Origin: Bacteroides sp. 51 | GTDB taxonomy: Bacteria; Bacteroidota; Bacteroidia; Bacteroidales; Bacteroidaceae | Reading direction: 5' to 3' | DNA length: 64,000 bases | Assembly: GCF_010500965.1 (NCBI RefSeq) | Contig: NZ_QVMI01000005.1 | Span: 62,001-126,000, forward strand | Part shown: positions 1 to 9,154 of the stretch, piece after piece | Position numbering within the stretch: position 1 is the stretch's first letter | How the letters are laid out: each line of letters begins with the position of its first letter | The notes under the pieces: generated by a model | Seen by the model: only the letters and a program-made list of their open reading frames with translations | Databases searched by the model: none | What the model was told of the DNA's origin: nothing | Program-made: the position numbers and the translations under genes

Positions 1-349
1 TAAGAAAACCCTCGTCATGACCGAAGACGTGATCAACTTCGACCCCGTAGACCGCGAGAAGGATAAGATCATCAAAGATCCTACCTCCGAGGAAAAAGAG
101 CGCGTGGCTATCAATCAGGACAACATCTACCTGCGCATCGATTGCGACTTTACCCGTCAGCAAGAACTGGCTACCTTCTACTACAGCCTTGATAACGTTG
201 AATGGAAGAAGATAGGTTCGGATTTCCGTATGCGTTTCGACTACCGCCGGTTCTTTATGGGCACCAAATTCGCTATCTTTAACTATGCCACCAAGACCTT
301 GGGCGGCCATGTAGATGTCGATTACTTTGATTTCACCGAACAAAAATAA
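1..349 (+). CDS. Glycoside hydrolase family 43, C-terminal fragment (5' truncated by the window edge)
   Basis: An open frame enters the window at base 2 without a start codon and runs to a TAA at 347-349; an internal ATG at 17 is not a convincing start. The ~115 residues end with a run reading FAIFNYATKTLGG and then VDYFDF, which resembles the beta-sandwich (concanavalin-like) domain found after the five-bladed propeller in GH43 beta-xylosidase/arabinofuranosidase enzymes. The catalytic domain lies outside the window, so the substrate cannot be judged. It sits 4 bp before the GH2 gene and shares its GC-rich composition, so the two are very probably co-transcribed. Family assignment rests only on this tail. 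Confidence 0.7.
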   Translation, partial: KKTLVMTEDVINFDPVDREKDKIIKDPTSEEKERVAINQDNIYLRIDCDFTRQQELATFYYSLDNVEWKKIGSDFRMRFDYRRFFMGTKFAIFNYATKTLGGHVDVDYFDFTEQK

Positions 350-353
350 CACA

Positions 354-3300
354 ATGAAGACTATTGTTTTAAATCTGTTACTTTTTTGCATAGCTGTTTC
401 GTTGCAGGCGCAAACTACCCCTCCATGGGAAGACCCTAACATCATTGGCATCAATAAAGAAAGCTACCACAGCACGCTGATGCTTCCGTCGCAGAAGAAA
501 AACTGCCCGGAGATCATCTCGCTGGATGGGAAGTGGCGCTTCCACTGGTCGCCCGACCCGCAGAGCCGTCCCGCTGAATTCTATAACGTAGGTTTCGATG
601 CCTCCCATTGGGACGAGATCGTAGTACCCGGTACCTGGCAGATGCAAGGATACGGCATACCCATCTACACCAACTGGACGCACCCCTTCAAGAAAGACCA
701 GCCCCGGGTGATGGGCGAGCCGCCTGCTAATTACTTCAGCTACAAGAACCGCAACCCCGTGGGCTCATACCTCACCACTTTCGAGGTGTCGCCCCAGATG
801 AAGGGTAAGCAACTCTACCTGCACTTCGAGGGTGTAAAATCTGCCATGTACTTGTGGATCAATGGCCGGCAGGTAGGCTACAGCGAGAACTCCATGGCAC
901 CCGCCGAGTTCGACGTTACGGAGTACGTAAAAGAAGGCCAAAACCAACTGGCGGTCGAAGTGTACCGCTGGTCGGACGGCAGTTACCTCGAAGACCAGGA
1001 CATGTGGCGCACCAGCGGCATTTATCGCTCGGTAGAACTCTGGGTACGTCCACAAACACATATTCAGGACTACAAACTGGCCACGCTCTTGTCCGACGAT
1101 TTCAGCTCGGCACAGTTCAATGCCAGTGTCAATGTGCGGAATAAATCGGCGAAGAAAACCCGCAACCTCACCGTTGAAGTAGTGTTGACAGGCGAAAGCA
1201 CCCAAGGTGAGAAGCTCGAAGAAAAGCTGACGGGGAAACTGAATTCCCTGGGCACCCTTTCCACAGAAACCGTTTCGCTCACCGGTACGCTGCGTAATCC
1301 CCGGTTGTGGTCGTCCGAAAAACCATATCTGTACGATGTCAGCATCACCTTGCGCGATAAGAATGGGGTAGTAGACGCTTTCCGCTACCACTGGGGCGTA
1401 CGCAAAATTGAGGTCGACGGCGAAGTCTTCAAGATCAACGGCAAGCCCGTCAAGATCAAGGGCGTTAACCGTCACGAATTCCACCCCCGTATGGGGATCT
1501 CTATCGACGAAGCCACGTTGATAAAAGACCTGCAACTCATGAAGCAGGCCAACATCAATATGATTCGTACTTCTCACTATCCCGACCAGCCCATCTTCTA
1601 CGAATTGTGCGACCGCTTTGGCCTTTATGTGATGGACGAAGCCAATCAGGAAAGCCACGACTACGGCATGGGTAATAAGGAACTGGGCGACAATCCGGTG
1701 TGGACGAAAGCACACGTAGACCGTGCCCTTTCTTTGGTGGAACGCGACAAGAACCATCCGAGCATTGTCTTCTGGTCCCTCGGAAACGAAGGTGGAAAGG
1801 GCATGAATCTGAAAGCCATGTCCGACACCATTCTTGCCATCGATCCTACTCGCTTAATTTACAGCGACTCCGACGATTCTGTGTCTGCCATCCGCGACGA
1901 AGGCTATCCTCACCCCGATAACCTCCGCAAACTGGCCGAAAAGAATACCGATCGCCCCCTCTTCATGCGCGAATACGCTCATGCCATGGGAAACTCCCTG
2001 GGTAATTTCAAGGAGTATTGGGACATCATCGAAGCCGACGAAAGCATTGTTGGTGGCGCCATCTGGGAGTGGGCCGACCACGGCATTGCTAAACCCATAG
2101 ACGGATCTCCGTTGAAATACGATGCCAACCCCGCTTTGCTGCGGCTCAAAGACGGTGAATTCTTTGCCTATGGCGGCGACTTTGGCGACCAACCCAACGC
2201 CGGCGCATTCTGTATCGACGGTGTGATCGGTGCCGACCGTGTGCCCAATCCGCATTATTACGAAATACAGAAGGTACATCAGTACATTGCTTTCGCGCTT
2301 CGGGACAAGGGTACCATCGACCTTACCAATAAACACTTCTTTACCTCGCTCGATGAGTTTGACTATACCTACGAGTGGGTGCAGGACGGGCAGGTAACCC
2401 AAATCGGTACCCTGTCACTCGCCTCCGGCGGTACGCTGCGCGTTCCTCCTGCTCCGCAAGGCGGCGAGGTATGCCTCAATGTCTACGCCCGCTTAAAGCA
2501 CAAAACCCTTTGGGCCAATAAAGGCTTTGCTGTAGCCCGCGAGCAATTCCTATTGAATGAAATGAAGCCGGAACCTTTGCGTACCGAAGGTGGTAAAGTG
2601 ATGATCAAGCAACAGAATACCACGCTGGCAATCAGTGCGAGTGCTCAGACTTTCCTTATCAACACCCAATCCGGAGCCCTGGAAAGTTGGAAGCGCAACG
2701 GCAACGAACTTCTGCAAGCCGCCCTCGAACCCTACTTTTGGAAACCTGCCAACGACAACCAACGCCGCAACGGCTACAACAAGCGTTTGGGTGCCTGGAA
2801 GAATGCGGCAAACAATCGGATAGTAAAAGAAGTAAAGACCGATGTTTCTAAAGAAGGACTTGCCGTAGTGGAAATCGCTATGACTTTACCCGAAATCGGT
2901 GCCGAGTACCTCTTGAAGTACACCGTCAATGGTAACGGCCGCATTCAGGTAGAAGCCAGTTACCAACCTACTGCTGAGAACATTCCGTTGATGCCCAAGT
3001 TTGGTATGCGCATGCGCCTGCCCGCAGATATGAACCGCGTAGAATGGTACGGCCGTGGTGAGTTCGAGAACTATCCCGATCGCAAAACCGCAGCATTCCT
3101 GGGCCATTACACCCTGCCGCTCAATGAGTTTATCACCAACTACACCGTTCCGCAAGACAATGCCAACCGTTGCGATGTGCGTTGGTTCTCGCTCGACAGT
3201 GCAAGTGGCACCGGCATCAAGGTAACCGGACTTCAACCCCTGTGTTTCCGCGCCTGGCCATATATGGAAGAAGACCTCGAAACAAGCGGCCATCCGTACC

Positions 3301-3458
3301 AGATTCCACAACGCGATTTCGTGAATGTGAACATCGACCTGAATATTCATGGAGTAGGCGGCGACGATGCCTGGGGTGCCCGCACCATGGATAAGTACAC
3401 GATTGACGGGAATAAACCGTACCGGTATGGGTTTGTGATGGAGGAGTATTCATTTTAG
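354..3458 (+). CDS. Secreted GH2 beta-galactosidase (LacZ-type)
   Basis: A 1034-residue GH2 enzyme expected to cleave terminal beta-galactosides. Start chosen at 354 rather than an in-frame ATG at 315, because 354 begins a clean signal peptide (MKTIVLNLLLF..., cleavage after LQAQ near residue 20) and 315 would overlap the previous gene. Domain order is the LacZ one: sugar-binding jelly roll (~50-230), Ig-like domain, TIM barrel (~360-640), second Ig-like domain and a C-terminal beta-galactosidase small-chain domain. Catalytic residues by motif are acid/base E479 in SLGNEGG and nucleophile E540 in REYAHAMGNS. Length is normal for full LacZ. Export to the periplasm distinguishes it from enterobacterial LacZ. 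It forms a probable operon with the upstream GH43 and downstream TlpA-like gene (11 bp). Exact specificity is not determinable from sequence alone. Confidence 0.9.
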   Translation: MKTIVLNLLLFCIAVSLQAQTTPPWEDPNIIGINKESYHSTLMLPSQKKNCPEIISLDGKWRFHWSPDPQSRPAEFYNVGFDASHWDEIVVPGTWQMQGYGIPIYTNWTHPFKKDQPRVMGEPPANYFSYKNRNPVGSYLTTFEVSPQMKGKQLYLHFEGVKSAMYLWINGRQVGYSENSMAPAEFDVTEYVKEGQNQLAVEVYRWSDGSYLEDQDMWRTSGIYRSVELWVRPQTHIQDYKLATLLSDDFSSAQFNASVNVRNKSAKKTRNLTVEVVLTGESTQGEKLEEKLTGKLNSLGTLSTETVSLTGTLRNPRLWSSEKPYLYDVSITLRDKNGVVDAFRYHWGVRKIEVDGEVFKINGKPVKIKGVNRHEFHPRMGISIDEATLIKDLQLMKQANINMIRTSHYPDQPIFYELCDRFGLYVMDEANQESHDYGMGNKELGDNPVWTKAHVDRALSLVERDKNHPSIVFWSLGNEGGKGMNLKAMSDTILAIDPTRLIYSDSDDSVSAIRDEGYPHPDNLRKLAEKNTDRPLFMREYAHAMGNSLGNFKEYWDIIEADESIVGGAIWEWADHGIAKPIDGSPLKYDANPALLRLKDGEFFAYGGDFGDQPNAGAFCIDGVIGADRVPNPHYYEIQKVHQYIAFALRDKGTIDLTNKHFFTSLDEFDYTYEWVQDGQVTQIGTLSLASGGTLRVPPAPQGGEVCLNVYARLKHKTLWANKGFAVAREQFLLNEMKPEPLRTEGGKVMIKQQNTTLAISASAQTFLINTQSGALESWKRNGNELLQAALEPYFWKPANDNQRRNGYNKRLGAWKNAANNRIVKEVKTDVSKEGLAVVEIAMTLPEIGAEYLLKYTVNGNGRIQVEASYQPTAENIPLMPKFGMRMRLPADMNRVEWYGRGEFENYPDRKTAAFLGHYTLPLNEFITNYTVPQDNANRCDVRWFSLDSASGTGIKVTGLQPLCFRAWPYMEEDLETSGHPYQIPQRDFVNVNIDLNIHGVGGDDAWGARTMDKYTIDGNKPYRYGFVMEEYSF

Positions 3459-3469
3459 AACATAACCAC

Positions 3470-5683
3470 ATGAAGAAAATAATATCAGGATTCCTTTTGC
3501 TATTGATAACCAGTGTAATCTGTGCCAAAGATGTGGTTATACCACATCCGGTTTACGAGTTCACCACTTCGGGAATAATCAATATTACCCGGATTGAACT
3601 GAAAAAGGATGAAACCCGTGTGCATATTCACAGCACGTTTATACCCCATTGGTGGGTGAAGTTTTCGAAGAAAGATTTTATTCAGGACTGCGAAACGGGC
3701 GAAAAGTTCTATGCCATCGGTATAGAGAACGGTGAGTTCGACAAGGAAATATACATGCCCGCGTCGGGCGACTCAACGTTCATCCTGATATTCCCCAAGC
3801 TGGAAAAAAACGTCAGGAAAGTTAATTTCGGAGATAACGACGAGCCTATTATCTTCGGAATCTCATTGAACCCGAAGGAGAAAAAAACTGCAAAAAATCA
3901 GACTCTTCCGGAAGTTCAAACCTGGATAGACGAAGAACTTGTCAAGGCTACCCGAAAGGAAGCCGGTAATCTAACGCCGGCTAACTTTTTCTCTTCCCAG
4001 CCCGCTCGGATAGTGGGGCATATAAAAGGATATGACAAACGATGTGGCTTTTCTAAGGGGATCATCTATATGGAAAATGTCATTACTCGCGAAGATCTTC
4101 CTACCGTGGTGGATATTCACCCTGATGGAAGATTCGAGGCTACTCTGTCAATAGACTATCCTATAAGAAATCATATTAACTTCGACCAAGCTTCAATTCC
4201 TTTTTATATTGAACCGGGACAAACCCTTGCCATTATGTTAGATTGGGAAGACTTTCTGCAGGCCGACAGGTTCAGGAACAGGCGATATCGGTTTGAATAC
4301 ATCCATTATATGGGCGTTGGATCCGGTATTAATGAAGAATTGGTAGTCATTCAATCCAAGTTGAAAGAATTGCCGTACAGGGAAATAGATAAAAACCGAC
4401 GTGAGATGTTGGTAGAAGATTATAAATCTTATATTCGTTCCATCACGGAAGAAAACAGGAACGCTATGGATCAGGCTTTCAGAGAACAAAACACGTCGGA
4501 ATACGTACGATCTTTATTCGAAAATGAAGCCAAAATTCAATATGCCGAATTGTTGCTCAATTTCGATATGGTAAACAGAGATAAAATACGACAAGGAGGA
4601 ACACCTGAAGAATTGTCGGCGGATTTCTTTCGATTTTTAAGTGAAGCACCACTAAATGATTGTTTTGCATTAATATCCAACAGTTATAGTACACTTATCA
4701 ACCGTTTTGAGTATTGTAGTCCTTTTGATCATTCGTTTCAAGTATATCAACAAATGAATCCTGAAAAGAGTTTTAACGATTACCTATTCAAAGAACTTGG
4801 TTTAGTCAAAACGGCAGAAGATGAAATATATGTTCAGGCGGCAGATTCTTTCCAGATAAAAATGAACTCGTCCGGCAGTGAAGAAAAGGCAAATGAAATA
4901 ATAGAAGAACTAAATACATTATCCAAAGCATTCATGGAACGCTATCAGTCCTATTATGATAATTATAAAACAAAGTATTTGGATACAATACGGAAAATAA
5001 CCCCGGATGAGTTAATCATTGCCCAATGGACGATAAGGGATTCTGTTTATTCCGATTATTTTAAGCTTCAGCCAAGCATTGCTTATGATATATGTAAAAT
5101 ACGTACCCTCGATTATTCACTTAAATCTCTTTTGTCCAAAGAAGAAGGACGGAAAGTTGTTGATTGGTTCGAAAATAAATTTTCAGATAAATCGTTGAAC
5201 AAATATGCCGAAGCCTTGTATCGCAAAGCCTACCCGGAGCAAGAAAATAAAGGTTACGAACTTCCTGCCAACAATAAGGGAAGCGATATATTTAAGGCAA
5301 TGATTGAGCCCTTTAAAGGGAAATATATATTTGTTGATTTCTGGGGAATATTCTGCGGGCCTTGTATCGCTGGAATTCAGCAAATGAAGAATACGCGCAA
5401 AAGCTATGACAATAGCAACGATGCTGTATTTCTGTTCATTACTTCCGACAGAGAATCACCACTCGACAGGTATGATAAATTTGTGGAAGAGCAAGAACTT
5501 ACCCATACAAACCGCATCTCTTCCGATGATTATTTATATCTGCGACAGCTTTTCAGGTTCAATGGAATTCCCCGTTATGTACTTGTCAGTCGGGAAGGAC
5601 GCATTCTGGATGATAACTTTTCAATGTACAATTTTAAACATACAATCAAGCAATTGTTAGAAGAGGAAAATAAGTTGCAGTAA
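3470..5683 (+). CDS. Large TlpA-like thioredoxin-fold protein, exported
   Basis: 737 residues with a signal peptide (MKKIISGFLLLLITSVICA). The N-terminal ~570 residues are unassigned beta-rich then helical sequence, of the kind found in Bacteroidetes TlpA/DUF4369-like proteins. The C-terminal ~140 residues form a thioredoxin fold with the active site C629-G-P-C632 inside WGIFCGPC; the usual form is WASWCGPC. The later FNGIPRYVLVSREG contains the cis-proline region typical of thioredoxins. Expected role: periplasmic thiol-disulfide exchange; the partner is unknown. It lies 11 bp after the GH2 gene but is clearly AT-richer, so co-transcription is plausible while common ancestry of the segment is not. 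A hairpin follows at 5705. Confidence 0.75.
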   Translation: MKKIISGFLLLLITSVICAKDVVIPHPVYEFTTSGIINITRIELKKDETRVHIHSTFIPHWWVKFSKKDFIQDCETGEKFYAIGIENGEFDKEIYMPASGDSTFILIFPKLEKNVRKVNFGDNDEPIIFGISLNPKEKKTAKNQTLPEVQTWIDEELVKATRKEAGNLTPANFFSSQPARIVGHIKGYDKRCGFSKGIIYMENVITREDLPTVVDIHPDGRFEATLSIDYPIRNHINFDQASIPFYIEPGQTLAIMLDWEDFLQADRFRNRRYRFEYIHYMGVGSGINEELVVIQSKLKELPYREIDKNRREMLVEDYKSYIRSITEENRNAMDQAFREQNTSEYVRSLFENEAKIQYAELLLNFDMVNRDKIRQGGTPEELSADFFRFLSEAPLNDCFALISNSYSTLINRFEYCSPFDHSFQVYQQMNPEKSFNDYLFKELGLVKTAEDEIYVQAADSFQIKMNSSGSEEKANEIIEELNTLSKAFMERYQSYYDNYKTKYLDTIRKITPDELIIAQWTIRDSVYSDYFKLQPSIAYDICKIRTLDYSLKSLLSKEEGRKVVDWFENKFSDKSLNKYAEALYRKAYPEQENKGYELPANNKGSDIFKAMIEPFKGKYIFVDFWGIFCGPCIAGIQQMKNTRKSYDNSNDAVFLFITSDRESPLDRYDKFVEEQELTHTNRISSDDYLYLRQLFRFNGIPRYVLVSREGRILDDNFSMYNFKHTIKQLLEEENKLQ

Positions 5684-5704
5684 GTTCGGTAATATATAGC
5701 ATAA

Positions 5705-5751
5705 TAACCCCGGGCATAGTTAAGCATACAGCATAACTATACCTGGGGTTA
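5705..5751. terminator. Inverted repeat between convergent genes, likely bidirectional terminator
   Basis: Two 18-nt arms (5705-5722 and 5734-5751, TAACCCCGGGCATAGTTA and its partner) pair with two mismatches around an 11-nt loop. It lies 21 bp after the TlpA-like stop and faces the minus-strand DUF6078 gene. There is no T-tract, so factor-independent termination is inferred from position and stem strength only. Confidence 0.6.
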
Positions 5752-5811
5752 ATTGTCTTCATCCGGCCCTATTATTTGTTTCTCAGGGAGGTCTGTTTTT
5801 ATCAACAAGAA

Positions 5812-5921
5812 GGTACTTCATTCTCACCAGCGAGATACTTTATTCTCTCCCCGTTGATACTTTATTCTCTTCTCCTTGATACTTTGCTCTCTCTTTGTTG
5901 ATACTTCTTTCTCACCAGTAT
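5812..5921. repeat. Tandem array of five 22-bp units (array 1)
   Basis: Five consecutive 22-bp units begin at 5812, 5834, 5856, 5878 and 5900. Each starts GATACTT (GGTACTT in the first), continues with a pyrimidine-rich TTCTC core, and ends with about 8 variable bases. The array occupies the 3' flank of the minus-strand DUF6078 gene, starting 28 bp beyond its stop. A second array with the same period, the same GGTACTT first unit and related flanks (GTGGTACTC on the downstream side) lies at 40811-40898. No open frame runs through all units, because 22 is not a multiple of 3. Function unknown. Confidence 0.85.
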
Positions 5922-5949
5922 GAGGGTTGTGGTACTCGTAATTGGTTGA

Positions 5950-6384
5950 TTACCAGTCGTACTTGTATATGAGCTCATCGAAGGCAGGTTCTTCCTGAAT
6001 ACCTTCATTCCTGAATACTTCGCGAATCATGGATAGCTCTTCCGGAGTAAGTTGCCGCTCTTTTCGTTGTATGCGATAATATGTATTTCGTTTAAGGCGG
6101 AAGTATAGCATCTTTTTTATTTTAAGGGCTTTCGTATAGGGTACATTATCGAATAGATGCGTAATGCCCAGCGCAAAACATGCCATACGATCTTCCTGAA
6201 AATGCGGACATTCCTCTTCTTTACCGATAACATGTGCGGGATTGAACACCGAAAAGTGCCTCACTTCCGATCCTGCTTGTTGAGTTACCAGAAAACGTAA
6301 ACAGCCGGCGGCACGTCCGCATTGTGCGTGAAGGCAATGAACATAATTGTAAGGTACTTGGGTATAGTCGAAATTTTCTTTCAT
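5950..6384 (-). CDS. DUF6078-family hypothetical protein
   Basis: A 144-residue cytoplasmic protein beginning MKENFDYTQVPYNY and recognised as the DUF6078 type found in Bacteroides relatives; no biochemical function is known. Cysteine-containing motifs HCLHAQCGRAAGCLR near the start, ECPHF and MACF later could bind a metal (inference). The C-terminal half is rich in basic residues followed by an acidic tail. The frame stays open to 6495, but that longer form would run through a regulatory element at 6480-6545 and adds poorly conserved sequence, so the internal ATG at 6384 is preferred. It is the only minus-strand gene in the first 28 kb and looks unrelated to glycan metabolism; 22-bp repeats lie just beyond its stop. 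Confidence 0.7.
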   Translation of the reverse strand: MKENFDYTQVPYNYVHCLHAQCGRAAGCLRFLVTQQAGSEVRHFSVFNPAHVIGKEEECPHFQEDRMACFALGITHLFDNVPYTKALKIKKMLYFRLKRNTYYRIQRKERQLTPEELSMIREVFRNEGIQEEPAFDELIYKYDW

Positions 6385-6479
6385 GTTTCTTGAGCCTTGT
6401 TTTGAAATAGAAATCCGGTTGCAAGATAGGAAGAAAGCATTGCATATACAAGGCTGGAGCTTCTTTATCTCCATCAATG

Positions 6480-6545
6480 TGTCTGAAATCACCAATTAAA
6501 TATTTAAAAGTAGCAATAGTAATATACTGCTCATTTTACATTTGC
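6480..6545 (+). promoter_or_regulatory. Shared operator plus -7 box, copy 1 (upstream of GH43-CE1)
   Basis: TGTCTGAAA starts at 6480, AAAAGTAG lies at 6506-6513, and TACATTTG (Bacteroidetes -7 consensus TAnnTTTG) starts at 6537. The 26-bp offset between the two operator parts and the 23-bp gap to the -7 box are identical in copies at 13113, 45753 and 53815. The box ends ~41 bp before the ATG of the GH43-CE1 gene. Probably bound by the AraC-type domain of a nearby HTCS (inference). Confidence 0.75.
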
Positions 6546-6585
6546 AAACTGATCTTTATACAGTATAATCAAAAAAGATGTTGTT

Positions 6586-9096
6586 ATGAAAAACGCCCCT
6601 TTCTTAGTAAAAAGCTTAATCTGTATCTGCATGATTTTTGCCTCAGGTTTACTCCATGCCCAAACAAAGTATATCCCTAAAGGAAATCCGGTTGCTTGCT
6701 TCGATTATTTTACATACACTGGAAATGATGATTATTATAAGGAAAACGCGCTGCCCGACGAAAATTCCTTTTATAATCCCATTCTTCCCGGCTGGTATTC
6801 CGATCCCAGTATTTGCACCAACGGAAAAGATTACTTCTTAGTTACCTCCACTTTTATATATTACCCTGGTGTACCCATCTTTCACAGTACCGATTTGGTG
6901 AACTGGAAACAGATTGGGCATGTGCTGGATCGTCCTTCACAGTTAAAGAACTTCCCCGGCCAGGGAGTGAGCGGCGGAATTTTTGCTCCGGCTATCAGTT
7001 ACAACCCGCATAACGAAACCTACTATATGATTACTACCAATGTAGGCGCCGGAAATTTCTTTGTGAAAACAAAAGACCCGTTTGGTTCCTGGTCTGATCC
7101 CATTTATCTTCCCGAGGTAGGCGGTATCGACCCCTCCTTCTTTTTCGATGAAGACGGACGTGCTTATATTGTAAACAATGACGGCATGGACGGTAAAGAA
7201 CTGTACAGCGGACACAGATCCATTCGTGTGCGCGAATTTGATGTGAAAGCAGATCAAACAACCGGCCCCTGGAAAATGTTAGTCAATGGAGGAGTGAACC
7301 TGGCCGAGAAACCGATATGGATAGAAGGCCCCCACATGTATAAAATAAACGGTAAATACTATCTGATGGCTGCCGAAGGTGGAACAGGTCCCAACCATTC
7401 GGAAGTTATATTTATGGGAGACAGCCCCATGGGAGAGTTCAAACCCTGGAATAAGAACCCCATCCTGACGCAGAAACATTTGCCTCGCGACCGCCCCAAT
7501 CCCATCACCTGTGCCGGACATGCTGATTTAATCCAAACAAAAGAAGGAGATTGGTGGGCCGTGTTTTTAGCCTGCCGCCCCATCGACAACAAATTTGAGA
7601 ATTTGGGCCGCGAAACATTCATGATGCCGGTAAGATGGAGCGAAGACGGATTCCCTTACATGACCCGTGGCGATGAAGTAATTCCTATGATTTCGCGAAG
7701 AGAAGGCGTTAAGCGAAACGAAAAAGTAACTTTTGGTAATTTCGATTGGCGCGATGATTTTGATTCTGCCACTTTAGGTATGGAATGGCTTACATTGAGG
7801 ACTCCAATTAGTGACCTCTATTCGTTGACCGAAAACCCGGGTTACCTTTCCCTGAAAAGTTCTCCGGTTAGTGTTTCCGAAAAGAAAGCCCCTGCTTTCC
7901 TTTCGCGCCGCATGCAACATCATAAATTTGAATCCGCTACCCGTATGTATTTTAAACCGACCGACGAGCAGGATATGGCCGGTGTTTTGCTTTTTAAGGA
8001 TGAGCAACATCATATCTTTTTTGCCATTCAGGGATTGGGAGATAAGAAAGAAGTAAAGATTGAACAAAATAGTAAATCAGGGAGCAATATATTGGCGAAA
8101 AAACAAATATCTTTGTTTCAAGATCAGGCCATTGAACTAAAAGTTGTTTCGCACGGTATGTATTATGACTTTTACTATAATCTGGGGAATAACGAATGGA
8201 CGCTTTTACATGAAGGCGCTTCCGCCCGCGAATTGTCAACAGCCAATGCCGGTGGGTTCACCGGAACTACCATAGGACTGTATGCTACCCGCAAAACAAC
8301 CGAAAATCCAGAAACTCAACTACCGGCCGGTTTTGATATCCGGAAAAACGATATGGCTTATGGTGAGGTGCAGAGTTTTAGCTATTATTCTAAAGTAGCC
8401 GGCACCGAAAGAAAAGCAAATATTATTTTACCACCCAACTATACCAATAAAAAGAAATATCCCGTTCTATACCTTCTTCATGGTATAGGCGGAAATGAAA
8501 ACGAATGGTTGGATGGAAAACCGAATGAAATAATCAGCAATCTGACCACAACAGGCCAAGCCAAAGAAATGATTGTCGTTATCCCCAACATCAGTGTAGT
8601 GAAGAAAGGGAAAACCCCGGCTCTATACATGACCGCCGAACACTTCGCACAATTCGATAACTTTTTGGACGAAATGAAAACCAACCTCCTTCCTTACGTC
8701 GAAAAAAACTACTCCGTTTTGAAAGGACGTGAGAACAGGGCTGTTGCCGGGTTGTCGATGGGAGGACGATCGGCTTTGCATGTGGGTATTCATCTGATTA
8801 AAGACTTTGCCTATATCGGCGCCTTCACTCCCGCACCTGGCGTATTACCTTATTTTGCCGGAGACGGCTTGTTTACTGCCGAAACACTGACTTTGCCGGA
8901 TGCGTACCGAAAAAATACATGGATAATGATAACCAAAGGCACCACGGATAACGTAGTGCGCGATAATCCGGAGAATTACAGCAATACATTGAAGGAAAAT
9001 GGAGTTGACCATACGTATCTGGTATTGCCCGGCGGACATTGGTGGGATGTGTGGAACCCTTCTCTATATTATTTCGCAAAGAAAATATTTCAATAA
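6586..9096 (+). CDS. Bifunctional GH43 glycosidase - CE1 carbohydrate esterase, secreted
   Basis: 836 residues with a signal peptide (cleavage after LLHAQ, ~26). The N-terminal part is a GH43 beta-propeller: general base D73 in WYSDPSIC, pKa modulator D182 in GGIDPSFFF and acid E247 in IEGPHMY. A concanavalin-like domain (~385-590) of the beta-xylosidase type follows. The C-terminal ~240 residues are an esterase-D/CE1 alpha/beta hydrolase: oxyanion region LLHGIGGNENEW, nucleophile S724 in GLSMGG, catalytic His H818 in GGHWWD. It should release xylose or arabinose from xylan fragments and, through CE1, feruloyl or acetyl groups; which ester is not decidable. Both active sites look intact. It is monocistronic, with its own operator/promoter at 6480-6545, and immediately precedes the first HTCS gene. 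Confidence 0.88.
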   Translation: MKNAPFLVKSLICICMIFASGLLHAQTKYIPKGNPVACFDYFTYTGNDDYYKENALPDENSFYNPILPGWYSDPSICTNGKDYFLVTSTFIYYPGVPIFHSTDLVNWKQIGHVLDRPSQLKNFPGQGVSGGIFAPAISYNPHNETYYMITTNVGAGNFFVKTKDPFGSWSDPIYLPEVGGIDPSFFFDEDGRAYIVNNDGMDGKELYSGHRSIRVREFDVKADQTTGPWKMLVNGGVNLAEKPIWIEGPHMYKINGKYYLMAAEGGTGPNHSEVIFMGDSPMGEFKPWNKNPILTQKHLPRDRPNPITCAGHADLIQTKEGDWWAVFLACRPIDNKFENLGRETFMMPVRWSEDGFPYMTRGDEVIPMISRREGVKRNEKVTFGNFDWRDDFDSATLGMEWLTLRTPISDLYSLTENPGYLSLKSSPVSVSEKKAPAFLSRRMQHHKFESATRMYFKPTDEQDMAGVLLFKDEQHHIFFAIQGLGDKKEVKIEQNSKSGSNILAKKQISLFQDQAIELKVVSHGMYYDFYYNLGNNEWTLLHEGASARELSTANAGGFTGTTIGLYATRKTTENPETQLPAGFDIRKNDMAYGEVQSFSYYSKVAGTERKANIILPPNYTNKKKYPVLYLLHGIGGNENEWLDGKPNEIISNLTTTGQAKEMIVVIPNISVVKKGKTPALYMTAEHFAQFDNFLDEMKTNLLPYVEKNYSVLKGRENRAVAGLSMGGRSALHVGIHLIKDFAYIGAFTPAPGVLPYFAGDGLFTAETLTLPDAYRKNTWIMITKGTTDNVVRDNPENYSNTLKENGVDHTYLVLPGGHWWDVWNPSLYYFAKKIFQ

Positions 9097-9154
9097 ATAA
9101 TGTTGTTTTGTTATCTCAATAAAATATAAACGTTACAGATTATATATTTTCGAA

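Noticed and set aside
315-353. Upstream in-frame ATGs for GH2 (315) and for GH43-CBM6 (39369)
   Set aside because: Both lie inside the preceding gene and would bury a clear signal peptide; 354 and 39435 are better.
765-1757. 330-codon open frame on the minus strand
   Set aside because: It lies entirely antisense to the GH2 gene in a GC-rich stretch, has no recognisable domain or signal, and is a shadow of the coding strand.
5812-5921. 22-bp array considered as a CRISPR array
   Set aside because: Units follow each other without unique spacers of regular length, units vary at many positions, and no cas gene is present.
6385-6495. Longer N-terminus for the DUF6078 gene
   Set aside because: The extension overlaps the operator at 6480 and does not resemble the family start; the ATG at 6384 gives the usual MKENFDY beginning.
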